Below are positions 16,315-22,560 of a DNA stretch of 22,560 bases, one piece after another (position 1 is the stretch's first letter; the number at the start of each line of letters is the position of its first letter). The stretch is from the NCBI GenBank assembly GCA_045590415.1, contig JAZNRA010000031.1, positions 1-22,560 of the forward strand. The letters are read 5' to 3'. The stretch comes from RGIG3009 sp045590415. GTDB taxonomy: Bacteria; Bacillota; Clostridia; Oscillospirales; Acutalibacteraceae. A program made the translations under genes and the position numbers. The notes beneath the pieces were generated by a model. The model saw only the letters and a program-made list of their open reading frames with translations, made no database searches and was not told where the DNA came from.

Positions 16315-18403
16315 CGGTCTTTTTACCCCGACCGACCTTTTCATATCCGCAACCCTCAGTTAGACACACCACACCGCCTCCGCGTCCCTTGCGGCGGAAC
16401 AACGTCTTGCCGCACTGCGGGCATACGTGAGCCGTCGGCTCGTTCCAGGTAACGAAATCACAAGTCGGATAGTGCTCGCAACCGAAGAATTTACGGCCGC
16501 GCTTGGATTTTTTGGCAACGATTACACCGCCGCATTTCGGACAAACGCCCGCCGTTTTATCCAAGAGCGGTTTGGTGTTTTTGCACTCCGGATAGCCGGG
16601 ACACGCAAGGAACTTGCCGAACCGTCCGGTCTTGATGACCATACGGCGGCCGCACTTGTCGCACACCTCGTCGCTTTCTTCCTCCGGCACCTTAATACGC
16701 TCACCGGACAACGTTTCCTCCGCTTTTTTCAGCGTTTCGGAAAAGCCCTTGTAAAACTCGTCAAGCGTCTGCACCCAATCCGCGTCACCGGCCTCCACCG
16801 TATCGAGCTGGTGCTCCATGTTCGCGGTAAATTCGGTATCCACGATCTCGGGAAATTGCTCCTTCATCAGGTGCGTAGTCACCTCGCCGAGTGCCGTCGG
16901 CTTTAGGGATTTTCCTTCCCGCTCAATATATTCTCTCGTTAAAATCGTACTGATGGTCGGCGCATAGGTGGAGGGACGGCCGATACCGTTTTCCTCAAGC
17001 GCCTTAATAAGCGTCGCCTCGTTGTAACGGGCGGGCGGCTGTGTAAAGTGCTGACTGCTCTGCAGATCGCGCAGTACCAGTACGTCCCCCTCGGAAAGCG
17101 GCGGCAGGGCGCTGTTTTCCTCGTCTTCCTCGTCCTTGCCCTCTACGTACAACACGGTGTATCCGTCAAATCGCACGGTATAGCCGGACGCTTTAAAGCG
17201 GTACTCACCCGCCGCAATTTCCACCTGACAGGTGTCCTGAATACCGTTTGCCATCAAGCTGGCAATAAAGCGCGACCAGATCAAGCTGTACAGCTTATAC
17301 TGATCCCCGCTCAAAAACGGCTTCACCTGCTCGGGAGTGATCGACGGCGAGGAGGGACGAATGGCTTCATGCGCATCCTGCGCGTTTTTGCGCGTTTTGT
17401 AATACCGCGGTTTTTCCGGCAAATACTGATTGCCGTAACGTGCCGCAATATACGCGTTGCCCTCCTTGCGGGCATCCTCCGAAATGCGCAACGAATCGGT
17501 ACGCATATACGTGATAAGACCCATCGAGCCGCGCTCACCGAGTTCAATACCCTCGTACAGCTCCTGCGCCGCTTTCATCGTGCGCTTGGACGAAAAGCCC
17601 AGCTTACGGCTGGCTTCCTGCTGCATGGTAGAGGTGGTGAACGGCGGTGCGGGCGACACCTTGCGTTCGCCGCGTTTGACCGACGCCACCGTAAAGGTCT
17701 CGGGGCGAATGGCGGCAAGCGCCGCCTCGGCCTGCTCGCCGTTTTTCAGTGCGATCTTACTTTTGCCGCACTTATACAAATGCGCCGTGAAGGGTTTTCC
17801 CTTCGCCGTCGCCGACAATTTCGCGTCAATGTTCCAATATTCCTCGCTGACGAAGGCGCGGATCTCCTCCTCGCGGTCAACGATGATGCGCACCGCCGCC
17901 GATTGCACACGGCCCGCAGACAACCCTTTGCGGATCTTTTTCCACAAGAACGGGCTGATCCGATAACCGACCAAGCGGTCCAGCGCACGGCGCGCCTGCT
18001 GTGCGTTCACCAGATCCATATCCACCGCACGCGGCGCCGCCATCCCTTGCGCGACACCGTTTTTCGTGATCTCGGTAAAGGTCACGCGGTTCTTCTCGTT
18101 AAGATCGACCTTCAGCATTTGCGCCAAATGCCACGAGATCGCCTCTCCTTCACGGTCCGGGTCTGTCGCGAGAACAACGCCGTCGCTGGCGGCGGCTTTG
18201 GCTTTGAGTTCGCGGATCAAGGCCGATTTACCGGCAATATCCACGTACCGCAGCTTAAAATGATTCTCAACGTCCACACCGAGCAAGCTTTTGGGCAGGT
18301 CGCGGATATGACCCATCGAGGCCATGACCTCATAACCCGCTCCCAAATATTTTTGAATCGTTTTGGCTTTTGCGGGTGACTCCACAATAACCAATTTTGA
18401 CAT
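16307..18403 (-). CDS. topA: DNA topoisomerase I
   Basis: From the chosen start this is a 698-residue type IA topoisomerase that relaxes negative supercoils behind polymerases. The TOPRIM acidic residues are Glu8 (IVESPAKA) and Asp81/Asp83 (DPDREGE), and the catalytic tyrosine is Tyr299 in GLITYMRTDS. The C-terminus carries three four-cysteine zinc ribbons (about 581-607, 621-648 and 661-685) and a basic tail. The frame is open 18 codons further upstream. The ATG at 18401-18403 is chosen because MSKLVIVESPAKAK is the family start and AAAGGTGA lies 6 nt before it. It follows dprA by 16 nt; dprA-topA-trmFO is the same order as in Bacillus. Confidence 0.98.
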   Translation of the reverse strand: MSKLVIVESPAKAKTIQKYLGAGYEVMASMGHIRDLPKSLLGVDVENHFKLRYVDIAGKSALIRELKAKAAASDGVVLATDPDREGEAISWHLAQMLKVDLNEKNRVTFTEITKNGVAQGMAAPRAVDMDLVNAQQARRALDRLVGYRISPFLWKKIRKGLSAGRVQSAAVRIIVDREEEIRAFVSEEYWNIDAKLSATAKGKPFTAHLYKCGKSKIALKNGEQAEAALAAIRPETFTVASVKRGERKVSPAPPFTTSTMQQEASRKLGFSSKRTMKAAQELYEGIELGERGSMGLITYMRTDSLRISEDARKEGNAYIAARYGNQYLPEKPRYYKTRKNAQDAHEAIRPSSPSITPEQVKPFLSGDQYKLYSLIWSRFIASLMANGIQDTCQVEIAAGEYRFKASGYTVRFDGYTVLYVEGKDEEDEENSALPPLSEGDVLVLRDLQSSQHFTQPPARYNEATLIKALEENGIGRPSTYAPTISTILTREYIEREGKSLKPTALGEVTTHLMKEQFPEIVDTEFTANMEHQLDTVEAGDADWVQTLDEFYKGFSETLKKAEETLSGERIKVPEEESDEVCDKCGRRMVIKTGRFGKFLACPGYPECKNTKPLLDKTAGVCPKCGGVIVAKKSKRGRKFFGCEHYPTCDFVTWNEPTAHVCPQCGKTLFRRKGRGGGVVCLTEGCGYEKVGRGKKTDE

Positions 18404-18419
18404 GTTATTCACCTTTCCT

Positions 18420-19613
18420 TTACCGGGAATACCGTTTGCCGGGATAACTGCGTGCACAGCCGTACAGTTCGAGCTCCGTGAGCCCCGAGAACAGCTTGCC
18501 TGCCGGAATACCGCTTGTACTGCACAGTTCCTCCGCCGTAACGGGCGTATCGGTCAACACCGCGTACACCGCTTTGGCTGTCTCGCTTGCGCCGTCTGGG
18601 CAAGGCATCTGCACCGGCAATTTTGTACCGTCTGCCACGCGCAACGTGCGACGGATCGGCTCCTGCCCATGTTCAAGATAATCGTGATAAGCCGCCTGTG
18701 CGCGATCCGCCTCATCCTCTTGCAACGCACCGCCGCAGCGGAACTGATACTCGTGCAGGATCTCACTCGGTCGCGTGATAAGCGTCGCCCCGTCCTTGAT
18801 CAACTCGTTAGAGCCGTAACTCTCGGCAGAGGTAATGTTACCGGGAACGACGAACACGTCCCGTCCCTGCTCACGCGCGTGCCGCGCGGTGATCAGAGCG
18901 CCGCTTCGCTCGGGTGCTTCTACCACGCAAACGCCCCATGCAAGACCGCTGATCAAGCGATTGCGCACCTGAAAATGATTGGGAAACGCCCGCGTGCCGG
19001 GTAAATACTCCGTAATAACGGCACCGCCCTCTTCCGCAATACGCTGGCGCAAACGGCGATTCGGGAAGGGATATTCCACGTCCAGACCGCACGCTTGCAC
19101 CGCCACGGTGCGGCCGCCGCCGTACAAAGCGCCTTGATGCGCCGCACAATCAATTCCGTTGGCTCCGCCGCTGATAATAACACTGCCCACCGCCGCAAGT
19201 CCTGCGGCAATACCGCCTGCGGCTCTGTCGCCGTACGCGGTGCTCTTGCGGGTGCCCACCATGCCGATGGGCGGCACCGCAGGTGTGTTCAAGTTCGGCA
19301 AAATTCCTTTGCCGTATAACGCAAGCGGCGGCGAAAACAACTGCCGCAGCGAGTCAGGATATCCCTTATCATCCGGTGTTAAGATCCAGCCCAGCTTTTC
19401 ACAGCGTTCGGAGGTACGGTGCATCGCATCCAGCGATTTGCGGCACAAACAGTCCAGCGCTTTGCCGGAAATGCCTGCACGCTGCAATTCCAAGCGACCG
19501 GCTGCGTATACCTCTTCGGGCGAGGAAAAGGCATCGAGCAGTTTCGGCACCGCCGAGCTGCCTTGCCCTACCGCCTGTTGGATCCACATCCAGTACGGTG
19601 TACTCTTATTCAC
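18420..19613 (-). CDS. dprA: DNA-processing protein DprA
   Basis: The 397-residue protein loads RecA onto incoming single-stranded DNA during natural transformation and is also kept in many species not known to be competent. The Rossmann-like core has VGTRKSTAYG (119-128), SGGANGIDCAAHQGAL (148-163), the RNRLISGLA segment and the VPGN motif. An N-terminal helix-hairpin-like region covers about 1-80, and a C-terminal winged-helix domain (about 330-397) ends the protein. The start codon is GTG (19611-19613), with GGTGAGAG about 6 nt upstream, overlapping the methyltransferase stop by 8 nt. topA follows after 16 nt. Confidence 0.96.
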   Translation of the reverse strand: MNKSTPYWMWIQQAVGQGSSAVPKLLDAFSSPEEVYAAGRLELQRAGISGKALDCLCRKSLDAMHRTSERCEKLGWILTPDDKGYPDSLRQLFSPPLALYGKGILPNLNTPAVPPIGMVGTRKSTAYGDRAAGGIAAGLAAVGSVIISGGANGIDCAAHQGALYGGGRTVAVQACGLDVEYPFPNRRLRQRIAEEGGAVITEYLPGTRAFPNHFQVRNRLISGLAWGVCVVEAPERSGALITARHAREQGRDVFVVPGNITSAESYGSNELIKDGATLITRPSEILHEYQFRCGGALQEDEADRAQAAYHDYLEHGQEPIRRTLRVADGTKLPVQMPCPDGASETAKAVYAVLTDTPVTAEELCSTSGIPAGKLFSGLTELELYGCARSYPGKRYSR

Positions 19614-20391
19614 GGTCTCTCACCATTTCCCAAAAGACAATACCTGCTGCCATGGAAGCGTTGAGCGATTCGGCGCGTCCTGCCATCGGAACGGTGATGC
19701 GCTCTGAGCACGCCGCCACCGTCTCGGGAAGCAGACCGTTTCCCTCGTTGCCGATCACACAAATCGAGCCATTCGAGAACGTTGCCTGTTGCACCGCGAC
19801 AGCGTCACGATTCACCACACAAGCATATGAACGAAATCCCTTTGCGTGCAGCTGCGGCAATCGCTCGGCAAGCGTACCGACAGCGATCAGCGGCAGGCGG
19901 AACACACCGCCCATGCTGCTGCGCAATACTTTGGGACTGTATGGATCACAACAACCGTCCGAGAGCAACACCCCGCCCAAGCCGAACGCTTCGGCGGTGC
20001 GGATCATGGTGCCGAGATTACCCGGATCTTGGATCCGTTCCAGCGCGGCATAACGTTGACCGAGCTGCGGTGCGTACTCCGACGGCGGGATACGGCAAAT
20101 ACAGAAGATTCCCTGCGGTGTGTCGGTATCCCCCAGATACGCGGCAAGCGCGTCGGGAATATCCGCCGTTTGACGAGCAACGCTTTCCACCTGCGCCGCA
20201 ATATCCGCGTATTGCCGGCGGGCATGCGCCGTGATCAGCGCCGTTTCGATTTGAACGCGGGAACGCACGGCATCACCGCACAGCCGCGCCCCTTCCGCAA
20301 CGAAAAGACCGCACTCGCGGCGATATTTGGCATCAGCCGACAACCGTCGATAGTCCTTGATAACGCGATTTTCGCGGCTGGTGATCTCCAT
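19606..20391 (-). CDS. SpoU/TrmH-family RNA 2'-O-methyltransferase
   Basis: The 261-residue protein has an N-terminal RNA-substrate-binding domain (about 1-100) and a knotted SPOUT methyltransferase domain. Motif 1 is QDPGNLGTMIRTAEAFG (Asn125, Arg131), motif 2 is IGNEGNGL (213-220), and motif 3 is PMAGRAESLNASMAAG. It probably methylates a ribose in rRNA or tRNA; the exact site cannot be read from sequence. The frame extends three codons to a GTG at 20398-20400, but that GTG lies inside the Shine-Dalgarno sequence, so the ATG at 20389-20391 is the start. Related genes sit beside the infC-rpmI-rplT or pheST regions in many Bacillota. It overlaps dprA by 8 nt. Confidence 0.94.
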   Translation of the reverse strand: MEITSRENRVIKDYRRLSADAKYRRECGLFVAEGARLCGDAVRSRVQIETALITAHARRQYADIAAQVESVARQTADIPDALAAYLGDTDTPQGIFCICRIPPSEYAPQLGQRYAALERIQDPGNLGTMIRTAEAFGLGGVLLSDGCCDPYSPKVLRSSMGGVFRLPLIAVGTLAERLPQLHAKGFRSYACVVNRDAVAVQQATFSNGSICVIGNEGNGLLPETVAACSERITVPMAGRAESLNASMAAGIVFWEMVRDRE

Positions 20392-20397
20392 ACTTCC

Positions 20398-20407
20398 CAC
20401 CTCCTTT
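20398..20407 (-). promoter_or_regulatory. Ribosome-binding site deciding the SpoU-type methyltransferase start
   Basis: AAAGGAGGTG on the minus strand lies 8 nt before the ATG at 20391 when measured from GGAGG. It overlaps the alternative GTG at 20400, ruling that codon out as a start. Confidence 0.85.
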
Positions 20408-20417
20408 ATACGGAACA

Positions 20418-20444
20418 GCGCCCGCAGGCAATGCCGGCGGGCGC
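20418..20444 (-). other. GC-rich hairpin between rplT and the methyltransferase gene
   Basis: GCGCCCGC (20418-20425) pairs with GCGGGCGC (20437-20444), and an inner GGC/GCC pair leaves a 3-nt loop with one A-G mismatch between the stems. No U-tract follows on the minus strand, so it is not a normal intrinsic terminator. It could protect the 3' end of the infC-rpmI-rplT message, slow polymerase, or mark an RNA-processing site. Confidence 0.65.
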
Positions 20445-20453
20445 AATTACAGC

Positions 20454-20810
20454 TTAATTTAAGGCAGCTTTTGCTTTTTCTGCCAGACCCGCAAACGCGG
20501 CGGCATCCGATACGGCAAGCTCAGCGAGCATCTTACGATTCAGGGTGATGTTTGCCTTCTTCAAACCGTTCATAAAGGTCGAATAGTTCATACCGTTGAT
20601 CTTCGCAGCTGCGGAAATACGGGTGATCCACAGACGGCGGAAATCTCTTTTGCGCTGCTTACGGCCGATGTACGCATACTGGCCGGATTTCATGACCGCT
20701 TCTTTCGCGGTGCGGAACAGCTTGGATTTAGCGCCAAAATAACCTTTGGCAAGCTTCAATACTTTCTTTCTTCTTTTGCGCGTCATCATTGCGCCTTTAA
20801 CACGAGCCAT
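20454..20810 (-). CDS. rplT: 50S ribosomal protein L20
   Basis: The 118-residue protein is full length, starts MARVKGAMMTRKRRKK and shows AKGYFGAKSKLFRTAKEAV, the family core. It is needed early in 50S assembly. In Bacillota it also represses its own operon by binding the infC leader; a matching attenuated leader is present upstream of infC here. GGAGG lies about 11 nt before the ATG, and the gene follows rpmI by 30 nt. Confidence 0.99.
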   Translation of the reverse strand: MARVKGAMMTRKRRKKVLKLAKGYFGAKSKLFRTAKEAVMKSGQYAYIGRKQRKRDFRRLWITRISAAAKINGMNYSTFMNGLKKANITLNRKMLAELAVSDAAAFAGLAEKAKAALN

Positions 20811-20840
20811 GTTTCATATCCTCCGTTTCTGAACTCTCAA

Positions 20841-21038
20841 TTATTTGTAAGGAATCAGGCGCTTGACCTGAGCCACATTGGTCACATCGGCGATCGCCGT
20901 CTTGCGAAGATTTCTCTTGCGCTTGGTCGTCTTCTTGTTCAGAATGTGGGATTTGTAGGCGTGTGCACGCAGCACCTTGCCGGTCTTGGTCAGCTTGAAG
21001 CGCTTCTTGGCGCCGCTGTGGGTCTTGATTTTAGGCAT
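20841..21038 (-). CDS. rpmI: 50S ribosomal protein L35
   Basis: The 65-residue basic protein has the family sequence MPKIKTHSGAKKRFKLTKTG and ends VKRLIPYK. It is the middle gene of infC-rpmI-rplT and has a strong AAGGAGG site 10 nt before its ATG. It lies 31 nt after infC. Confidence 0.99.
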   Translation of the reverse strand: MPKIKTHSGAKKRFKLTKTGKVLRAHAYKSHILNKKTTKRKRNLRKTAIADVTNVAQVKRLIPYK

Positions 21039-21069
21039 GACAATATCCTCCTTAATTGAATCCTTTGGT

Positions 21070-21588
21070 TTATTTCGCAGATTTCGGTGCTAAGAACATC
21101 AGCATGTTACGGCCTTCCATTTTAGCCGGCTTCTCCACGGCACCGAGTTCGGAACACGCTTCGGCAAACCGATTCATGGTATCCAAACCGATCTCGGGAT
21201 GGCCCATTTCACGACCGCGGAAACGAATGGAAACCTTCACCTTGTTGCCTTCCTGCAGGAAGCGCATGGCGTGCTTTGCCTTGGTGTTGAAATCCGCCAC
21301 GTCGATGTTGAGCGACAAACGGATCTCCTTGGTTTCTACCAGTCGTTGATTTTTCCGTGCTTCCTTTTCCTTCTTCGCCTGTTCAAAGCGATACTTCCCG
21401 TAGTCCATAATGCGGCATACGGGCGGCGTGGCTGTCGGAGCGATCTTGACCAAATCAAAACCACGCTCCTCCGCCAGCGTCAGCGCCTCTTGCGCGGACA
21501 TAAGGCCCAGTTGGGCACCGTCCTCACCGATGACGCGGACCTCGTTGTCACGGATCTGTTCGTTGATCTGCATTTCCTTCGTTGCTAT
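21070..21588 (-). CDS. infC: Translation initiation factor IF-3, probable AUA start
   Basis: IF-3 binds the 30S subunit, keeps 50S away and rejects wrong start codons. The N-domain (INEQIRDNEVRVIGEDGAQLGLM) is joined by a basic linker (YRFEQAKKEKEARKNQR) to the C-domain (LSLNIDVADFNTKAKHAMRFL to the end). The first ATG in frame (21571-21573) has only AAGGA directly against it, too close to work well. Five codons upstream an AUA (21586-21588) has GGAGGTG at the right distance and would give IATKEMQINEQ, placing the family N-terminus normally. infC uses rare AUU-type starts in many bacteria so that IF-3 limits its own synthesis. The conventional alternative is 21070-21573 (167 residues). The gene identity is certain; the start is likely. 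Confidence 0.96.
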   Translation of the reverse strand: MATKEMQINEQIRDNEVRVIGEDGAQLGLMSAQEALTLAEERGFDLVKIAPTATPPVCRIMDYGKYRFEQAKKEKEARKNQRLVETKEIRLSLNIDVADFNTKAKHAMRFLQEGNKVKVSIRFRGREMGHPEIGLDTMNRFAEACSELGAVEKPAKMEGRNMLMFLAPKSAK

Positions 21589-21595
21589 GGGGAAA

Positions 21596-21602
21596 CACCT
21601 CC
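21596..21602 (-). promoter_or_regulatory. Shine-Dalgarno sequence of infC
   Basis: GGAGGTG on the minus strand; GGAGG (21598-21602) is 9 nt from the AUA at 21588 and 24 nt from the ATG at 21573. This spacing favours the AUA start. Confidence 0.75.
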
Positions 21603-21750
21603 ACCATTTTCTGCGTGAAAAAACGCGGACAGAATCCTGCCCGCGTGAGATAACACTGCCTCCGTTTTTCGGAAGAAGATCGTATCAACCTGTCGAGAAC
21701 GAGATCTGCAGGTGAGAGCGGGCAAACGCTCTGCTTCGTTTTCTTACCCG
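21600..21750 (-). promoter_or_regulatory. infC-rpmI-rplT leader, probable L20-type autoregulatory leader
   Basis: About 150 nt of untranslated leader separate the promoter from infC. Besides the terminator, it holds two helices upstream: GAGCG/CGCTC (21716-21720 with 21727-21731) and ACCTG/CAGGT (21688-21692 with 21709-21713). Bacillota commonly use such a leader for L20-dependent attenuation of this operon (the Rfam L20 leader). The assignment rests on position, architecture and terminator; I could not run a covariance-model search. Confidence 0.6.
21618..21645 (-). terminator. Intrinsic terminator (attenuator) in the infC leader
   Basis: On the minus strand CGCGGGCAG pairs with CTGTCCGCG around a 4-nt loop (nine pairs, one G-U), followed by TTTTTT (plus-strand A 21618-21623). 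It lies between the promoter and the infC ribosome-binding site, so it must be a regulated terminator. Confidence 0.85.
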
Positions 21751-21753
21751 ATG

Positions 21754-21782
21754 AGTATACCAAGCTTTCCGCGAAAAGTCAA
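21754..21782 (-). promoter_or_regulatory. SigA-type promoter of the infC operon
   Basis: On the minus strand TTGACT (21777-21782) and TATACT (21754-21759) are separated by exactly 17 bp. An A/T run (AAAAAATTTTTT, 21792-21803) lies just upstream and could act as an UP element. The pfkA stop is only 20 nt before the -35 box and no pfkA terminator is visible, so read-through into the leader is also possible. Confidence 0.9.
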
Positions 21783-21802
21783 TACCCTCCGCAAAAAATT
21801 TT

Positions 21803-22560
21803 TTAGATCGAAATTTCGTGCGCCGTACGGTACAGATCCAGGTCAAACGGCTTCTTCATCGACAAGGCCTGCTCGATATCGTAATCCGTAATACGGTCGC
21901 TCTGAATGGTCACCACGCGGTTGCTCTTGCCGGCAAGCAACAATTCCACCGCACGGTTGCCCATACGGCTGGCAAGCACGCGGTCGCGCACCGTGGGGCT
22001 GCCGCCGCGCTGTACGTGACCGAGAATGGTCGCGCGCGATTCAACGCCCGTTTCGTCTTCGATTCGTTTGGCGAGTTCCACCACGCCGCCGATGCCCTCG
22101 GCAACGATGATAATAAAGTGCTTCTTGCCGGTCGCGGAAGTTTTCTTCATGCGCGCGATCACGTCGCGGTCAAAATCAAACGGCACTTCCGGCACTAAAA
22201 TACTGGTAGCACCCACCGCAATACCGACGTTGAGCGCCAGATATCCCGCGTGACGGCCCATGACCTCGATAACACTGCAACGGTCGTGCGACTGTGCGGT
22301 ATCGCGAATTCTGTCTATCATTTCCATAGAGGAATTCATAGCCGTATCAAAGCCTATTGAATACTCTGTAGATGCAATATCGTTATCTATTGTAGCAGGA
22401 ATACCAATGCAAGGAATACCGTGGTTGGATAAATCTCTAGCACCTCTAAAGGAACCGTCACCGCCTACTACTGCAATACCCTCGATACCAAACTTCTTGC
22501 AGTTTGCAACAGCCTCTAAAATACCTTCTTCGGTTTTAAACCTGGGGCTTCTTGCTGTGT
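21803..22560 (-). CDS. pfkA: ATP-dependent 6-phosphofructokinase (5' end beyond window edge), compositionally mosaic
   Basis: The frame is open to the right edge; 251 residues are present. PFK commits fructose-6-phosphate to glycolysis. Visible motifs are ARSPRFKTEEG, the ATP-binding VVGGDGSFRGA, the catalytic IPATIDNDI (many relatives have PGTIDNDI), FDTAMNSSMEMIDRIRDTA, IEVMGRHAGYLAL and GHVQRGGSP. GGDGS, and no Lys before TIDND, indicate the ATP rather than the pyrophosphate type. The reading frame is unbroken, but the part right of about 22,340 is A/T-rich with codons such as AGA, TTA and GGT. The part to the left matches the G+C-rich codon use of the rest of the window. The ATG at 22337-22339 is internal, not the start. 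Confidence 0.96.
   Translation of the reverse strand, partial: TARSPRFKTEEGILEAVANCKKFGIEGIAVVGGDGSFRGARDLSNHGIPCIGIPATIDNDIASTEYSIGFDTAMNSSMEMIDRIRDTAQSHDRCSVIEVMGRHAGYLALNVGIAVGATSILVPEVPFDFDRDVIARMKKTSATGKKHFIIIVAEGIGGVVELAKRIEDETGVESRATILGHVQRGGSPTVRDRVLASRMGNRAVELLLAGKSNRVVTIQSDRITDYDIEQALSMKKPFDLDLYRTAHEISI

Noticed and set aside
16315..16344. Upstream extension of trmFO
   Set aside because: The 10 extra codons precede the flavin-binding fold and lie inside topA; the ATG at 16314 fits the family and the 8-nt overlap pattern.
17048..18379. 443-codon plus-strand open frame
   Set aside because: It is antisense to topA, with no family motif; the frame is long only because of the codon bias of the real gene.
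18404..18457. Upstream extension of topA by 18 codons
   Set aside because: It would overlap dprA, lacks family similarity, and the ATG at 18403 has a well-placed ribosome-binding site.
21716..21731. GAGCG/CGCTC hairpin as a separate terminator
   Set aside because: It is a short 5-bp stem with no U-tract; it was kept only as part of the infC leader.
21548..21763. 71-codon minus-strand frame across the infC leader
   Set aside because: It spans the promoter -10 box, the leader helices and the terminator and runs into infC out of frame; the sequence is better explained as a structured leader.
22306..22337. Two GAATTC sites bracketing the pfkA composition break, as a possible cloning junction
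   Set aside because: GAATTC also occurs elsewhere in the window (for example near 2787, 15013 and 15795), so the pair is probably chance.
1..22560. CRISPR arrays, insertion sequences, phage genes, tRNAs, rRNAs or toxin-antitoxin genes
   Set aside because: I saw no repeat-spacer pattern, transposase motif, inverted terminal repeats, cloverleaf or toxin-like small gene pair; nearly all of the sequence is accounted for by housekeeping genes.

Overview
The window is a dense bacterial housekeeping region, and every gene I can support lies on the minus strand. The gene set (TrmFO, LCP protein, RNase III-SMC-FtsY order, YqeG/YhbY/NadD/YqeK/RsfS block, infC-rpmI-rplT with an attenuated leader, L20-type) points to a Gram-positive Bacillota, most likely a Clostridia/Oscillospirales-type organism. 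G+C is in the high fifties by hand count of sampled stretches. I see no phage genes, insertion sequences, CRISPR arrays, tRNAs or rRNAs.

In transcription order (right to left): the 3' two thirds of pfkA enter from the right edge. A strong SigA-type promoter and a roughly 170-nt leader with an intrinsic terminator then precede infC-rpmI-rplT. From there 19 genes run to leuS with 62 nt or less between neighbours and many 4-, 8- or 11-nt overlaps: SpoU/TrmH-type rRNA methyltransferase, dprA, topA, trmFO, plsX, an acyl-carrier-protein-like gene, rnc, a radical SAM gene, smc, ftsY, rdgB, yhbY, a nadD-yqeK fusion, an LCP gene, rsfS and leuS. A second SigA promoter starts rpsU, which is closed by a strong terminator. 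yqeG and a truncated AP-endonuclease gene follow at the left edge.

The cluster joins translation (infC, rpmI, rplT, leuS, rsfS, rpsU, yhbY), RNA modification and processing (SpoU, TrmFO, RNase III), chromosome handling (TopA, DprA, SMC), membrane targeting and lipid start (FtsY, PlsX), NAD synthesis and nucleotide-pool cleaning (NadD, YqeK, RdgB).

The points that deserve a second look are: a sharp composition and codon-usage break inside pfkA near 22,305-22,345; an ACP-like protein in the acpP position whose phosphopantetheine serine is alanine; an apparent AUA start for infC; an LCP protein lacking the usual Pro-Arg-Asp-Thr motif; and an Elp3/YhcC-like radical SAM protein without an acetyltransferase domain between rnc and smc. 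I did not find a clearly new multi-gene system.
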